From Mangifera indica (taxonomy: Eukaryota > Streptophyta > Magnoliopsida > Sapindales > Anacardiaceae), in NCBI RefSeq assembly GCF_011075055.1, contig NW_025401101.1, positions 372,001 to 436,000 of the forward strand: a stretch of 64,000 nucleotides of DNA. The letters run 5' to 3'. A program made the translations under genes and the position numbers. The notes under the pieces are model-generated. The model had not been told where the DNA came from. It saw only the letters and a program-made list of their open reading frames with translations, and made no database searches. Below are positions 1 through 11,802 of this stretch, one piece after another (within the stretch, counting starts at the first letter, position 1; the number at the start of each line of letters is the position of its first letter).

Positions 1-1830
1 TAACAAGTGAGATCTCCCATTTACTTAAAAAAACTAATCCAATTTTAGTCAAATATAGTTTTGTTTATTGTAAAACTAATGCTATATTGTGCTATTAAGA
101 AACTCAACCAATATGGTGACCAACAAGGCATGAGCAGTTTGTGTCAAAACATTGAAGGACTCAATAATATTGGTTGTAATGATATTGTACCATTGTACTT
201 CAAAATAGGCATGCATTCATTTTTCATACCCAATATTGGTCAAATAGGTTGTCGCAATAGGATTTACCTAGGTAATTCTACTCATGACAAATTTAAACTC
301 ACAAATGTGATATGCCTTAGCAACTCTCCAAAATAATCTTTCTATATGCTTGGTTTTTTTGAACTACGTATGCATGTTACCTTTTATGTGATAGTTACAA
401 AAACCATGGAGGGCATGAGCCATTACATTTGCCACCAATGCAATGACTGAATGATGTCAATTAGAAATAATGGCCAAGTTTAGGATGTTGCCAATACACA
501 TACGTAAGTAACTTAATAACAACATCCACATCTAATTCCCTTTTTGTCCCCAATACCGAAGGTTAGTGGATAGATTTTATTATTGTTGTCTTTTGCAATA
601 GTAATGAAAAGAGTCCTAAGGTACTTCTCATTTAAATGTGAAGCGTTAATGCAAATTATTGGGTGATAAAACTACTGGATCCCTTTATCGAACAACCCAA
701 TTGCATGATAAAAAACTTGAACTTATTTTCCACATCAGTATCATTATGTGTTATAGTTTTTGGGTCCTTTAGCTTTAGATTGTGATAATACTTAGATAAG
801 AGCATAAAAAACTCTTCAAGAAATCCTTGTAATGCATTTATTACAAATATCTTCACATGTCATGCTTGTGAGTATGAAATGTCAATCTTGTACCAATCTG
901 CCATGTCAGAAATAATTTTCTTCATCAATAAATTTGATTAACTAGAAACATTTATTTAAGGATGGTCCCTAATGACCTAACACCAATCTGTCTATGATGT
1001 AGCAATACTTGATCACGTAGGCAAGTGTGGGTGTCATCTATACTTCGTAACACCCAGTAATCTTAATCCTTCTCCCTTCTAGCAAGGTTTTTGCCATTGG
1101 TATTGTTCATGTACACAATGAACCTCATACTATGTCCTATCAAATTAACTGATTTTCCATTAAATACTAGTCTTTAAGGCATATCATTGAAATTATTCTT
1201 TTGACTCTGCCTTCAAATTATAAAAGCCCATTACTTTTAGATTGTTGTCTCTTTGTGTTTTCCAATTACTAATAGTCGTGTTTTCAACATTTATGGCAGG
1301 CTCAAGAACCCACTGAAACAAATTAGGATGATTAGGAATGTGACATCCATAGTAGGCTTAGGAACCCATTGAAATGAATTAGGATGATTAGGAATGTGAC
1401 TTGTATATGCTCTAATATATGGAGCCATGTCATGTCGTGCTACACTCGGCCTCGTCATTACAAGTATTGGTTTGACTTTTATCAACTTCTTGGTTTGGTA
1501 CATCATACATGTCATCACCATCATCAAACCTTGCAAATCCTTAACCACATTGTCATCATCATCACCATGATTCACACCATTCTTCTAGAAACTTTATGGT
1601 TGTGCCCAGTCATATGTTAGATAATCGTCCTTTTCTTCCTCATAGACATCTTCATCTTATTGGTTGTCCCTTTCTCGTATACTTCTTGCTACCATCATCA
1701 CATACTCAAGATCATTATTGTCTTCAATCTCATATAGCCTTCCACCTACTAACACATCACCAGGGATAAATATATGGACATTTGATTGATTTCTATTAAT
1801 TATGAGATGATAACATATTTTGTTATAAAT
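1..1830 (-). pseudogene. Decayed Mutator-like (MULE) transposase, cut by the window edge
   Basis: Reading the minus strand in shifting frames gives the usual order of a plant MULE transposase. An acidic N-terminal part lies near 1800-1600. A DNA-binding-type segment with DDTHTC lies near 1040. The stretch THNDTDVENKFKFFIMQLG lies near 740-690. Catalytic-core blocks follow: TIAKDNNNKIYPLTFGIGD near 600-540 and ANVMAHALHGFCNYHIK near 440-390. A block with TTNIIESFNVLTQTA lies near 150-110. The reading continues past position 1. Many stops and frameshifts show it is dead. No terminal inverted repeat is visible in the window. The family is well supported; the exact 5' limit is not. Confidence 0.75.
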
Positions 1831-3254
1831 CTTTCAAAATTAACACTTATATTAATACAGATCGGTCTTTCATCCTAACGTATCTCATTGCATTGTCATC
1901 ACTTGTAATCTATTAACCTTCAAAACGAATCTTAAATGTGACTTTTTCCATGTTTTGTTTAAACTAAACCGACAACGTAAGCAAATAAACTTGGATAACT
2001 AATTGGGAATTTACGAGTCTAGAAGAACAGGTTAGCGAGATTGCCTAGGCCTAAGCTATATATCTTATGTGTAGACGACATTGTCGAATCGCCTACCTGT
2101 TCTTTAGCTAGTATTTTGTAGATTTTTACCAGATCTGCTACTAAACTCATTCCATATAATCAAATTTTATCTTCTCAGTTTAACTATCAATACTCTAACT
2201 ATTGTAACTAAAAAATAACAACATTGTACAATAAATTAAAATTTCCTATTAATCACCTACTTTGTCTTGTATGCATTCTTTGGTTTTCAATTATTAAACA
2301 AAAAAAATACATAACATAAGGGATATGGATGCACCACTAACTTGGATTAGGATGAGTTCTCTACAAGATCTTTGAAAAAAAAAAAAATTGTTTTTTAGCA
2401 CTCAAAGGCCGACTCTTCGTTGTGTTTATAAAGTTGAAGGCAATGGTATTTTAAGTATTATGCTAACTTTGTGGTATAAATGTTTAGTGTCTAAAAATTG
2501 TTGTAAATTGCTTAAGCAGGAGAAAATTATGGCAAAATTTCAATACCCCTTTATTACGTTGGAATGCATTTTTTAGATTATGAGCTTATAAACTTTACTT
2601 TTATATATTAATATAATATTGTACAATTGGCATTTTAACACTTACTCATATAATAATATATTATCATTGATACTCGAAATTGATATTAATTATAAGTACA
2701 CATAACATTACTCATAATAAAACTCACTTAAAATATACACATAATCAGCTAAATGCCCATTTCTCACCCAAACTTTGATGAAATGATAAATTGTCATACT
2801 TTAAGTTTGAAAAGTTTATTTCTCACTCATTCATCTAAGTTACACATTAATTTTAATAGCTGAAAGATATTTTTGTCACTTTATATGAAAATTAAGTATC
2901 AACTTGTAAATGTTGGATATGTGGGTTCACTTTTTTTTATTTTTCTCATTTAAATAACTGAAAATATAAACAAACCTGAAAATTCAAATATAAACAAACT
3001 CAAAGAAAATTAACAGTTTAAGAAAAACATTATTACTGAACATTAGAGCAGACATCGCTTCTAGATAACTTAAGGATGAGAAAAGAGTTCACAAATTCCA
3101 AGAATAAATACGAATTCTTCAAAAAGTTGCTCTCTCTTTCTTCACTCCACTTTGTCTTTCTCAGGTTTTTTTCTCACTTTCTAGTACAAAAGCCTTTGCC
3201 TCCACTTTCGAACGTTTCTAAAGGAATAAGTTGAAAATAAAGCACTAAATTCAC
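1831..3254. other. AT-rich intergenic sequence
   Basis: I see no gene, RNA or clear element here. There are short poly-A/T runs near 2300 and 2370 and nothing with coding character. It may include the non-coding end of the MULE to its left. Confidence 0.5.
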
Positions 3255-3405
3255 TAGAAATACCTCATGATGCCTCATTCTCATATTTTGCTCTATCTCC
3301 CAAGTAGCTTCCTCAACATTATAGTTTCTACAAAATACCTTAATCAAAGGAATGTGTTGGTTCTTGAGTTGTTTGATCATATTATCCAGAATCTAAAACA
3401 GTCTC
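3255..3405 (-). pseudogene. Gypsy polyprotein C-terminal scrap
   Basis: The minus strand encodes HIPLIKVFCRNYNVEEATWE, the signature at the extreme C-terminus of Gypsy integrases (usual form IPLVKVLWRN..VEEATWE). Only about 50 codons survive. Upstream integrase, reverse transcriptase and LTRs are not recognisable, so this is a small relic. Confidence 0.7.
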
Positions 3406-4680
3406 TCCTTATAACTCAAAACTAAATAAATCTAAATTTATAAATTAAACAAAATAGCAAATTTCTAATTCATGCCAAAAACGATATAAACCAAGGACCC
3501 AATTGTAATAGCTCCAATCCAACACAAATCAAACCACAATAAGAGTTAAAGAAAAAAGAATCAAATCATATACCTTTACTTCCCTATACATACAACAAGA
3601 TATAAAGAGCGTGACTTTCCTCATTTCATTAAGCTTGTTGTATTCTGATATAATATATTCGACTTTGCTTTCTTGCACATTATATGTTGTCTTCCAACCA
3701 TTTCTTCGAGGGACATGGCTTATGATTTTACCTTCAAGGAAGAACTTAGCGGACCCCTCCTTTCCAACTTTTATTTTTCTCATTTTTCCATTTTCCTTTT
3801 CAACTTCCATATTTCTAATTTTTCTCATTCTGCTATTTTCGGTCAAATCACATTTGAGATGGTGCAGTTTGGTCAAAATCTTACATCTTAGTGCGGTTTC
3901 AGTCAAATCACATAACTTTAGCGAAATTGCACCAAACTCACGGTCTTCCATCTCGTTAGTCAACTCTAGTGTCGTCTCTACCATCTCACATTACTGACCT
4001 CTTCTATTTTTTATGGCGTACACAACAATGTTGCTCACCACTGCTACTCACTTCTACCTCATCACCAACAACCATCATCATCAACCCCTCCAAAATATTC
4101 GCCCAGGACCTTGGAGCTTCCTGTTTGTGTGCCCATTGGGTTTAATTGTATTGATTATACGAGATTTATATTGATTTGGGTCGCATAGTTGGTTAATTGA
4201 AACCTACAAAGCCATTTCCAGATTTGATTTTGATCTCGTTATAACCATTACATGGACATGGTCGCTGTTGCAATTGGTAGAAAATACTTTTCAAAATGGA
4301 AAATTGTTGATCGTAGGAAATAGTCATTTGGCCCACACGGTCTTTTGACGCATGAACAAAATTGTTATGTTACACATTTGTCCGAAATGATAATCTAGAA
4401 GACAAGGATATGAGAGCCAAATCACAACTGAACGAAAAAAGCTAACCTCCTAAAGTTGGATTCCGCTCCCAAATTACAGGATTGATTGATTGATACCAAC
4501 CCTTTGAATGAACACATTTTAATGAGTGTAAGTGCATAGTATTATCACACTGACAATCTTTTTTCATTTTCTTCATTTGAAATTGCATAATATACTTTTT
4601 AATTTCATTCAAAAAATATTAAAAATAACTCTTTAATTGTTCAGAAAACCTTTAAAATATCAATTACCTTATTTGCAAAA
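3406..4680. other. Intergenic sequence, no supported gene
   Basis: Overlapping open frames exist on both strands at 3529-3997, but neither resembles a family I know and each shadows the other. The rest is AT-rich. It ends in the 9-base sequence tttgcaaaa (4672-4680), the target duplication of the next element. Confidence 0.45.
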
Positions 4681-5193
4681 GGCCAAAGGACTTACTCCCA
4701 TCCAAAATATCTTGATTTCTCAAATATTTATCCTTAATTATGAAAATATCAAACACCTACCTATGAAGGGTTAAGTTTGTTAGTTTCAAGGATTAAGTTT
4801 ATTAGTTTTAAAGGTAAAATCATTATTTCATCTATAATATTAAAAATAAATTAAAATTTAATTTTTTTCCCTCCCCTAAACCCCAAAAACTAAAAGGTTT
4901 CTCCTATGTCAAGTTTTAAAAAATGATATTCCCCTTCTAGGGTGAAAATTTCAATCTCTTATGGCAGAGATTGAAAACGAAACTCTAAGAGGGAAATTTC
5001 ATTTTTTTTGAAACTTAACCTAAAGAAAAAACGTTTAGTTTTTAAGGTTTATAGGAGAGAAAGAGATTAAATTTTAAAGGGTTAAATTTCTATAAACTTT
5101 AACCACCTATAAGTGGATATTTATGATTTTCAAAGTTAAAAGGTGAAAATTTAGAAAAACAAAACACTTTGGGTGGGAATAAGTCCTTTGGCC
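4681..5193. mobile_element. Foldback MULE-type MITE (513 bp) with 9-bp TSD
   Basis: The ends are long inverted repeats. The left end starts ggccaaaggactt and the right end finishes aagtcctttggcc; similarity continues inward for over 90 bases with mismatches. The middle also pairs with itself around 4955-4970, so the whole element can fold back. It is flanked by perfect 9-base duplications, tttgcaaaa, at 4672-4680 and 5194-5202, the size made by Mutator-type transposases. It has no coding capacity. Its terminus, with the theme GGACT..TCCCA.CC, resembles that of the MITE at 56898-57961, so the two are probably related. Confidence 0.85.
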
Positions 5194-5709
5194 TTTGCAA
5201 AATTATAAAATTGAGATGCTCTTAACACTTTATAAGTACAAATAAGTACAAAGAAGTGAATTGAATAATAAAACATTTCACAGAAATGGGGCAATTCATG
5301 TGAATGAGCCATGTTTGTGTTGTGTTTTTTGGGAAAAAACACTCCACTTAAACATGATCCAAATAAGAATCGCGTCAAAAACATGTAACCCAAAGATAAT
5401 TTATTTTGTGAAGGGTTAACACAATACAACCTTTTTTTTTTTTGGGTCAACCGTTAGCTATTTTGTTATAGGTATATGGATGAAAGGATTGAATCCTTAT
5501 CCATAAATATGAGCAATATGGGAGGTTAAGCAGCACAAGAGACCTAAGCCCAAAGCTAATGGGTCTCTCAAGATCTCCATTGATATTGAAATATTATCAA
5601 AGAAGATTTAAATTCATACTCATTTATACATAGATCTCTCTTCTGCCACTTAAACCACCCCTTGGGAGCCACTCATATAAAACTTTACAGTCAAAAAATG
5701 ATCAAATGT
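5194..5709. other. Intergenic sequence
   Basis: No gene seen. The reading frame at 5151-5450 on the minus strand starts inside the MITE and has no recognisable features. Confidence 0.45.
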
Positions 5710-5880
5710 AGAAAAATAATACTATGCATACCGACTATAGATACATAAATATATAAACTTATATATCATTACGTAATTAAATATTATTTTATCTATAGTT
5801 CAAAGTCATTCAATTATGTAATGACACATATAAGTTTGTGCCTATTTGTGTGTTTATTGAATGTAAAAATACTATTGTTG
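5710..5880. mobile_element. Small AT-rich hairpin MITE, copy 1
   Basis: Inverted arms surround a short centre: the left arm carries aaacttatatatcattacgt and the right arm carries its imperfect complement, taatgacacatataagttt. The outer ends near 5716 and 5872 also pair weakly. The same kind of arm and centre recurs at 6195-6372 and 61990-62155. I could not fix a target duplication, so the ends are approximate. Confidence 0.55.
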
Positions 5881-6194
5881 CAGCTACAAAAGATGATTTA
5901 AATTGTACTCATACCCGCCCGTTCAAGCTTATCTGAAGACGAAGAAAAATCAACTAAGACATGTCATTGGTCAAGACTAGGATCCATTTGAAACTTCACT
6001 TTTACCCGAATGGACAAACAAGAAAGATTAGTCAAATATTACCCTTCACTCAAGTTTACTCTCATGTGTAGAAATTCTGGTCCCAAGCATGTGGACATTG
6101 TGTAATGGTTAAGCCATTCCTTTGTCAAATATAATCACCTCCCCAAAGTCTAATGAAGAGAATTTCACCAGCCACTGATAAAAACATTATATAT

Positions 6195-6372
6195 TAAACA
6201 ATACTATAATACATGTTTTAAGTACACAAATAAATACACACTTATGTATATCATCATGTGATTAAATGTTATTTTATTATTAATTCAAGATCGCTCAATC
6301 ATATGATGATGTACATCAAATATATATTTATATATGTCTTCAAAGTGAGTACATATATTTTTATTATTATAT
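6195..6372. mobile_element. Small AT-rich hairpin MITE, copy 2
   Basis: The left arm has gtatatcatcatgtgatta and the right arm has tcatatgatgatgtac, its imperfect complement, around a centre of about 30 bases. The arrangement matches the copy at 5710-5880. It sits about 400 bp upstream of the gene at 6782. The ends are approximate. Confidence 0.55.
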
Positions 6373-6781
6373 ATTAATATATGTTAAAATAAAAGTGCGC
6401 ATTTTAAAAGAGAGGAAAATTTTGAGTAAAATGACCAAAGGCATGGACCAAAGAACAAGAAGCCAGTCGTTGCAATTTGTCTAGATGAAAAACTTTTGAT
6501 GGAGACAGGTGAAGAAAATTGGACCCAGCACTCGTCCTCCCGTCCAGGACGGCAATGACTTTTGAGTTCCAACAAACAAAGTCTCTGGACAAAATGGCAT
6601 AGCTAGACTAAACTTCACTTTCTCATGAAAATGTTGCCCTCTTATACACATTTGTCAATCACAACATTACTCTTACTACTCCTCCCTTCATTCACTTCTC
6701 TAAATTTAGCCTGATCGCTGCACTGGCTTTGAGGATTTGTCACTGTGAAACAAGTTTTTTCTTTGAATCTCAACCAGGAAG

Positions 6782-7782
6782 ATGCATAGCAAGCGTCAAA
6801 GTAAAGGAAGTACTGATTTTGACTTCTGGGGTGCAGATAAAAGTTCATGTGTTGAGCATAGTAGAGATGAGTTTCGTTTTGAAGAACAGGTTGGAGACGG
6901 ATATGGTGATTTCTCCCCTCCTTTGTGGAAGGGAAATGATTTGAGAATTAGTGCATATGAATCTTCTCCTTTGCTTCCCTACAACCATCGATACAGTAAC
7001 CTGTCACCACGGACACGGTCACAGGCAATTGCAGAAGGCAGGAAGGAACTCATGGACATGATTCATAACATGCCAGAGTGGAGTTATGAACTCTCATTGA
7101 AAGATATCGTTGATGAGCAACAAACACAGCAAGAGGTCAGGCGTGAGACTCTGACTGATGCGGGAAGTTGCTGTTTCAAGAATGAAGGTGAAACCAAGAA
7201 GCTGCAGAAGAAGAACAAGAAGAGAAGCACAAAGTCAGGTGAGATTTTGAGGAGTGAAAGTATGGAGAAGGAAACTTTCTTGATCAAGATGTTCTTTCCA
7301 ATATCTTTTGGTTCAAAAAAGAAAACAAACGTCAGAAATCGGTCTAAGGTTTCTCCCAGATCATCATTTGACATATCTGAAAATCAACCTGATAAAGAAC
7401 AGTGGATCAGGAGAAGCTCTGTGGCAGGAGAGAATAAACTGAATATTGCCAGGCATTTCAGCAGCAGCAACAGTAGCACAAGCAGTAAACACAGCATCTG
7501 CAACAGTAGCACAAACAGGTATTTGTTACATTATCAGAAGGAAAATTTTCATTTATCAAAGCCGTGATTTGACTAAAACTCAACTCTATTGGTTAGAATA
7601 GTCACCTGAAATCTCCCTCTCTGCTGAAGTTCTATGAAATGTACAAGTTTTCAACTATTAATTCATTTTGTGCATCTTCTAATTTATACAGGCAAGCTGA
7701 GAGCAATTTTTCATCGGGTTGCTGGCCCATTTTTCATACCAAGAGGAACAAAAACCAGAGACTGAGAGGATGCATCTTCTGA
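6782..7782 (+). CDS. Two-exon gene for a plant protein of unknown function (275 aa)
   Basis: Exon 1 is 6782-7518 and exon 2 is 7692-7782. The donor is acaaacag/gt and the acceptor is tttatacag/gc; the 737- and 91-base exons join in frame and stop at TGA 7780-7782. The start is the first ATG of the long frame. Visible features are a conserved-looking block around residues 80-112 (AEGRKELMDMIHNMPEW, then YELSLKDIVDE), a Lys-rich basic stretch near 140-153 (KKLQKKNKKR), a Ser/Asn-rich low-complexity stretch near 226-244, and a compact tail with GCWPIFHTKRN and RGCIF supplied by exon 2. No signal peptide or membrane segment is seen. I recall similar EGR.ELM..I..MPE..YELSLKDIV proteins in plants but know no function. 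The basic, low-complexity make-up would fit a nuclear or signalling adaptor, which is only a guess. Confidence 0.75.
7519..7691 (+). other. Intron of the 6782-7782 gene
   Basis: A 173-base GT-AG intron. Without it the frame ends after 261 residues and the Cys/Trp-containing tail is lost. The acceptor follows an AT-rich, T-containing tract. Confidence 0.7.
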
Positions 7783-8972
7783 ATTATGCATCATTCAACT
7801 AGAAATGATGGCCAAAGTGTCTTTATTCCTTGCATTCTCCTTCAACAGTTCTCTCCAAGAATCAACAGTACGTCTACAAGCCAAATGATACCTGTTTTCA
7901 ACATTTTAAAGGACCTAAAACCGCTGTGTATAACATGCAAATAGATGTTGTATTCGCTAGTCAGTGGAATTTCAGTGTAAAACCTATTGCAGCAGCCACT
8001 TCCAGTAACATTTTTGAAGATGGCAGATCATTAATTTTGACTAATGCACATGATATTACGCTCCATCATCATGCCAGTTTCAGTTATTCTGGAGCAACCT
8101 ATGAAATAGATTCAGACAATCTCCAGCTCAATCTCCAGGCCTTCTATGGCTTTAACCCTCAATTCTTTATTTTAATATCTAAAATAAATGTAAGCGCTTA
8201 CATGACACAGTATGAACCTAAGATATGACTAGGGAGACCTCCCAATTAACAAGAATCAGCTAATCCACTAAAACAGAAGCCGTGGTTGTTCACTGGCATG
8301 GATTTTCTATCTGCAGCCAAAGAGCGTCATAAATTTAGTAAAACTATTTCCACACTAATTAAGTTTACAAGCAAGAAGTATGTTCAAGAAGAATAGTCAA
8401 ATCCATAATGATAAACACAGTCAACTATTGTGGATCATACCAGATGCATATCAAAATAATTCCAGCCTGGTACAATGGCTGTAGCAATCTATATGATCCA
8501 ATGCCTGATAATAACATCAATGAGCCTCATTGCCTTTACAAATAGCTGTATTATATACTTTAATATGCATCATATCATCTTTGATGACCAAGAAAATACA
8601 CCATAAAAAATTTCCAAATCATCCAAAAATTAAAAAACTACACTCAATAACCATTTCCAGCATCTATAACAAAAAATAGAGCTGATAATTAACTGGCAGT
8701 ATTTGCGAGATTGTTAAAAGCACAACAATAAGTCTCCCTTATCAAGAAATCAAAACTATCTATGTGAAAATACCTAATACATCTTTGTAAACAGAATATG
8801 AGAAATTGGAAGATAACCAGCATTTACATGAACTCTCCTTCTAGTGTGTTAGTGTGATGCTCTAATATGACCAAATTCTTTAGTGTTGCTTTGATTACTC
8901 ATTCGCATGGTCATAAATGGAGGCTTTGATTCAGCTAATACTCAAAGTGATAAAACTGTCATTTCTCTTACT
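7783..8972. other. 3' UTR of the left gene and convergent intergenic spacer
   Basis: This lies between two genes transcribed towards each other. A 132-codon frame at 7830-8228 has no family resemblance and lies where the 3' UTR is expected. I see no other gene. Confidence 0.5.
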
Positions 8973-9918
8973 CTAGTTATCTTTGTCATCTTCAGTTTCT
9001 TGTAGTAAAGCACCCCTTACCTTTGCCCTGCCCAGACAATATGGCTGTTAGCTGATACAAATTAAATTACAGAATTAGGTGATATCCTGTGTAAATGCTC
9101 AAGTACCTGCGGTATGCTGGAATGACACGATTAGCAACTTTGGCTGAGATCGAACTTTGTGATGGTTGTTTATCTGCAGTTCAGTGAATAGAAAACAAAA
9201 GAGCTGATTGCTAAGGATATGATTATTAAAAAAATAAAAAATAAAAAGTAAAAATAAAACTCGCTACTACCTAATGGCTCAAGGTTAAAAAAATATACAA
9301 AAATATCCGGCATTATACAGAGATAGGATAATATAAAGAGATTACATACATCAGTTAATATGTAATGGTTTAATGAAAGCAAGAAAATTATGAAACATAA
9401 AATAGATGACTACAGATATAAGTCAAATTGATCCACAAAGTCCAATTTTGAATCTGCAGTCTTTTCTATTTTTCTAACTTTTTAGAAGGCTAAACAACTT
9501 GACTTTAGGATTTAGCCTGCTCACTGATGCCAAAGCCTATAATGTTTCCTAAACTAATCCATGAAAAGGGCTCTAGACCTAGCTCCTTAGCCTCTCCTAT
9601 AACCTATAAAAAAACATCATGATGACTCCCATAATGATATTAGGAGCAAGACATTCCCATTTTTTTTTTTCATTTAATAGGAAATTTTATATCAATCCAT
9701 GGACAAAAACAGCTTACTTCTAATCTGGATATTCTAACGCAAATACTATTGAACTGAATTTGGATGCACTTCAAGCTGAAATAATACATGCCTGGAGAAT
9801 CTTGCAAACCATTACTCATTAAAGGAGCTAAAAGTTCACCTTTTTCAGAGGATTCCATCTTTTGCAATTTCTGTCTTTCTAGATTCAACAGTTGGTTCTG
9901 AATACTTTCATTCCTTTC
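8973..9918 (-). CDS. Exons 5-8 of the XRCC4/XLF/PAXX-like gene
   Basis: Minus-strand exons: 5 at 9918-9792, 6 at 9596-9525, 7 at 9173-9107, 8 at 9027-8973 (stop TAG 8975-8973). Lengths 127, 72, 67 and 55 keep one open frame through phases 0, 1, 1 and 2. Exon 5 continues the coiled coil begun in exon 4 (ERNESIQNQLLNLERQKLQK). Exon 6 gives ELGLEPFSWISLGNIIGFGI, exon 7 gives ISAKVANRVIPAYR, and exon 8 gives a basic tail, RRAKVRGALLQETEDD. Exon 5 appears to use a GC donor (ctccag/gcatgt); an upstream GT donor (gaaaaag/gtgaac) also keeps frame. Exon 8 could use a nearby acceptor (ctaacag), which would end the protein sooner. The frame joins perfectly to exons 1-4 at 22919-24515 across a 13,000-base intron. 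I have no independent proof that these exons are spliced together. Confidence 0.6.
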
Positions 9919-10455
9919 CTGACAATAAGAACATATTTAACTCAATAAATGAAATGATGATCCCTGAAAAAGAGAAAAGCTACTAATACAGCAGTTGAAA
10001 AAACTGCAGAAACTAAGATTGCAAAGATCTTTTCGTTTTGTTGGGTTCAACTGCAGCATTAATGGACAGGAACTATAAGGTAGATCGAGTTTATCTTGAA
10101 GCCAAAATTTGATAACCAACAAAGTTATCTGGGTCGTCTTTGAGCTGTGAACATTTGGATTGTGAAATGCAGGACAAGTAAAGAGAAATGGAGTCTTGAG
10201 TGAAGGATGATGTCAGCATAAACGGAGGAAATGGGTCTTCTTGGTACATGATTTTATAAATAAAAGTCAAAATTTGTTGTGTTTATTTATGGGAGCTCAA
10301 GGCAGATTTTTTTTTTTTTCAACTGGTGTTGTTCACTCTTATATCGTATTCTGACTAGGGTTTGAAACAGTTTGGGTTTGAGCTACCCATCACAATTGTA
10401 TTTGGGTGATTATTTTGTTATTTGATGTATCTTTGTTTAAAAGTTTTCATTTGCA
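9919..10455 (-). other. Unique part of intron 4, acceptor side
   Basis: Contains poly-T near 10310 and a 52-codon minus-strand frame at 10248-10090 that starts with MYQEDPFPPF. That frame has no place in the phased exon chain, so I treat it as intronic. It could be an alternative first exon. Confidence 0.45.
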
Positions 10456-11162
10456 TTTTTTTTTTTTTTGGGCTAAGTATGTATTACAAACAAAGCAAGG
10501 ATGCCCAAAGGCACCCCGAAACAAGAACAACTGACCACAAAGGCCGGACAGAGACTACACCACCACCAAAGCCACAATGCTAGGACAAACCCCTAGTTAA
10601 AGGGGAAACCAAAAACAAGGCAATGTCACCATCCCTGTTCATGTAATGACTATACAATGTGATAATCCTCCTAAACCTGACTAACTTAACATAAATACAC
10701 ATAATGATCACAGCAATAAAAACTGTCAAAAGCAGCAGCAGCAAAAAGCAACACAAAACCCACCACAGCATAACTGAGATGCAGGCTCTACAAGCACTCA
10801 GATTTGAAAGATACTTCAGGTCTACCACAATGATGCAGCAACACAAGGGGAAATCAAAGGGAGTGCTTACTGTTTGCAGAAGTTGTTTACACACTTGCTG
10901 GACATAACCATCTTGGAAATCCACCAAGTATATAACCACCTTGCTGGGCACCGCACAGAGCACTTCTTATCATAACTCCCCCCACCCAAAGAGGAGAGCT
11001 ATTCAATTGACAAATTTCCCAAATGAGCTTGGCTAAGTTTGATTTGTTCCTCTCCTTACAATCATAAAGGCCAAGACCACCCTCATCTTTAGGCAAACAA
11101 ATCTCCCTCCAAGCAACTCTAGCTTTCCGTTTATTGAAAGTTATACCATCCCAAAAGAAGGC

Positions 11163-11802
11163 TGTTAGGACTAATGTATACATAACACGCAGGAAAAAAC
11201 ACTCCAAAGAAAGGAAATCAAAAGGCAACAGCAAATGGGGACAGGTGTCACTCCAGCAGGCTCCAAGTCCTTCAGAACCAACAAAGGACAGCAGAGCCAC
11301 AGACAACATCTGCAGAAACGGTTAAAGGGATATAAAAGAGAAAGAGGGAGGAAAAAGAAGGCAAGCAGAAAAATCAGAGAATGGAGGGGAATTGAGGGGA
11401 GAGCAGACCTCTTGAAGGCTGCAGGCTGTTTTCTTATTATTAAGTTAGTATTTGTTTCCGTAATTGGTGCTTCCAGAGAAGTATCATAAGAATTATATGT
11501 TTCTATAATCGGAAGACAGTGTTTATCTTTTATCTAGAAATATTATTAGACTTTTATATATCAACATGCTAAACATACAATGTTCCTTTTTATACATTGA
11601 GAATATTGGCTTTCTCTTCTGAGCCTATCTCCGCTATCTTTATTACATCTTTTAGTTGGATCTTGAGTTCCTGAGTTCAGGAAGCAGTGCCTGCTTCTTG
11701 TGATTCCTTAGCTTATGAACCTGTGGCTGTTGGCATCGGTCCCTAGAAGTCAAGGAAGGGCAGGCTAGCTACTGCTACTGAGTTCCCTCCAGGTACCTAA
11801 CA
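11163..11802. mobile_element. Solo LTR (640 bp) with perfect 5-bp TSD
   Basis: It starts tgttagg and ends cctaaca, a 7-base terminal inverted repeat, and is flanked by aaggc at 11158-11162 and 11803-11807. It interrupts the LINE reading between IEAIVRA and FFWDGIT, which rejoin when it is removed. No internal domain is present, so it is the product of LTR-LTR recombination. A tataaaag at about 11328 hints at plus-strand transcription, but the direction is unsure. Confidence 0.9.

Noticed and set aside
3529..3997. Overlapping open frames of 128-151 codons on both strands
   Set aside because: Neither has recognisable motifs or a partner exon, and open frames on both strands at once are common in such sequence.
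7830..8228. 132-codon plus-strand frame after the unknown gene
   Set aside because: It has no family resemblance, no splice sites linking it to the gene, and lies where the 3' UTR is expected.
10090..10248. 52-codon minus-strand frame starting MYQEDPFPPF, first taken as exon 1 of a separate gene
   Set aside because: Exons 1-4 at 22919-24515 join exon 5 in perfect phase and make a better single gene; this frame has no good donor.
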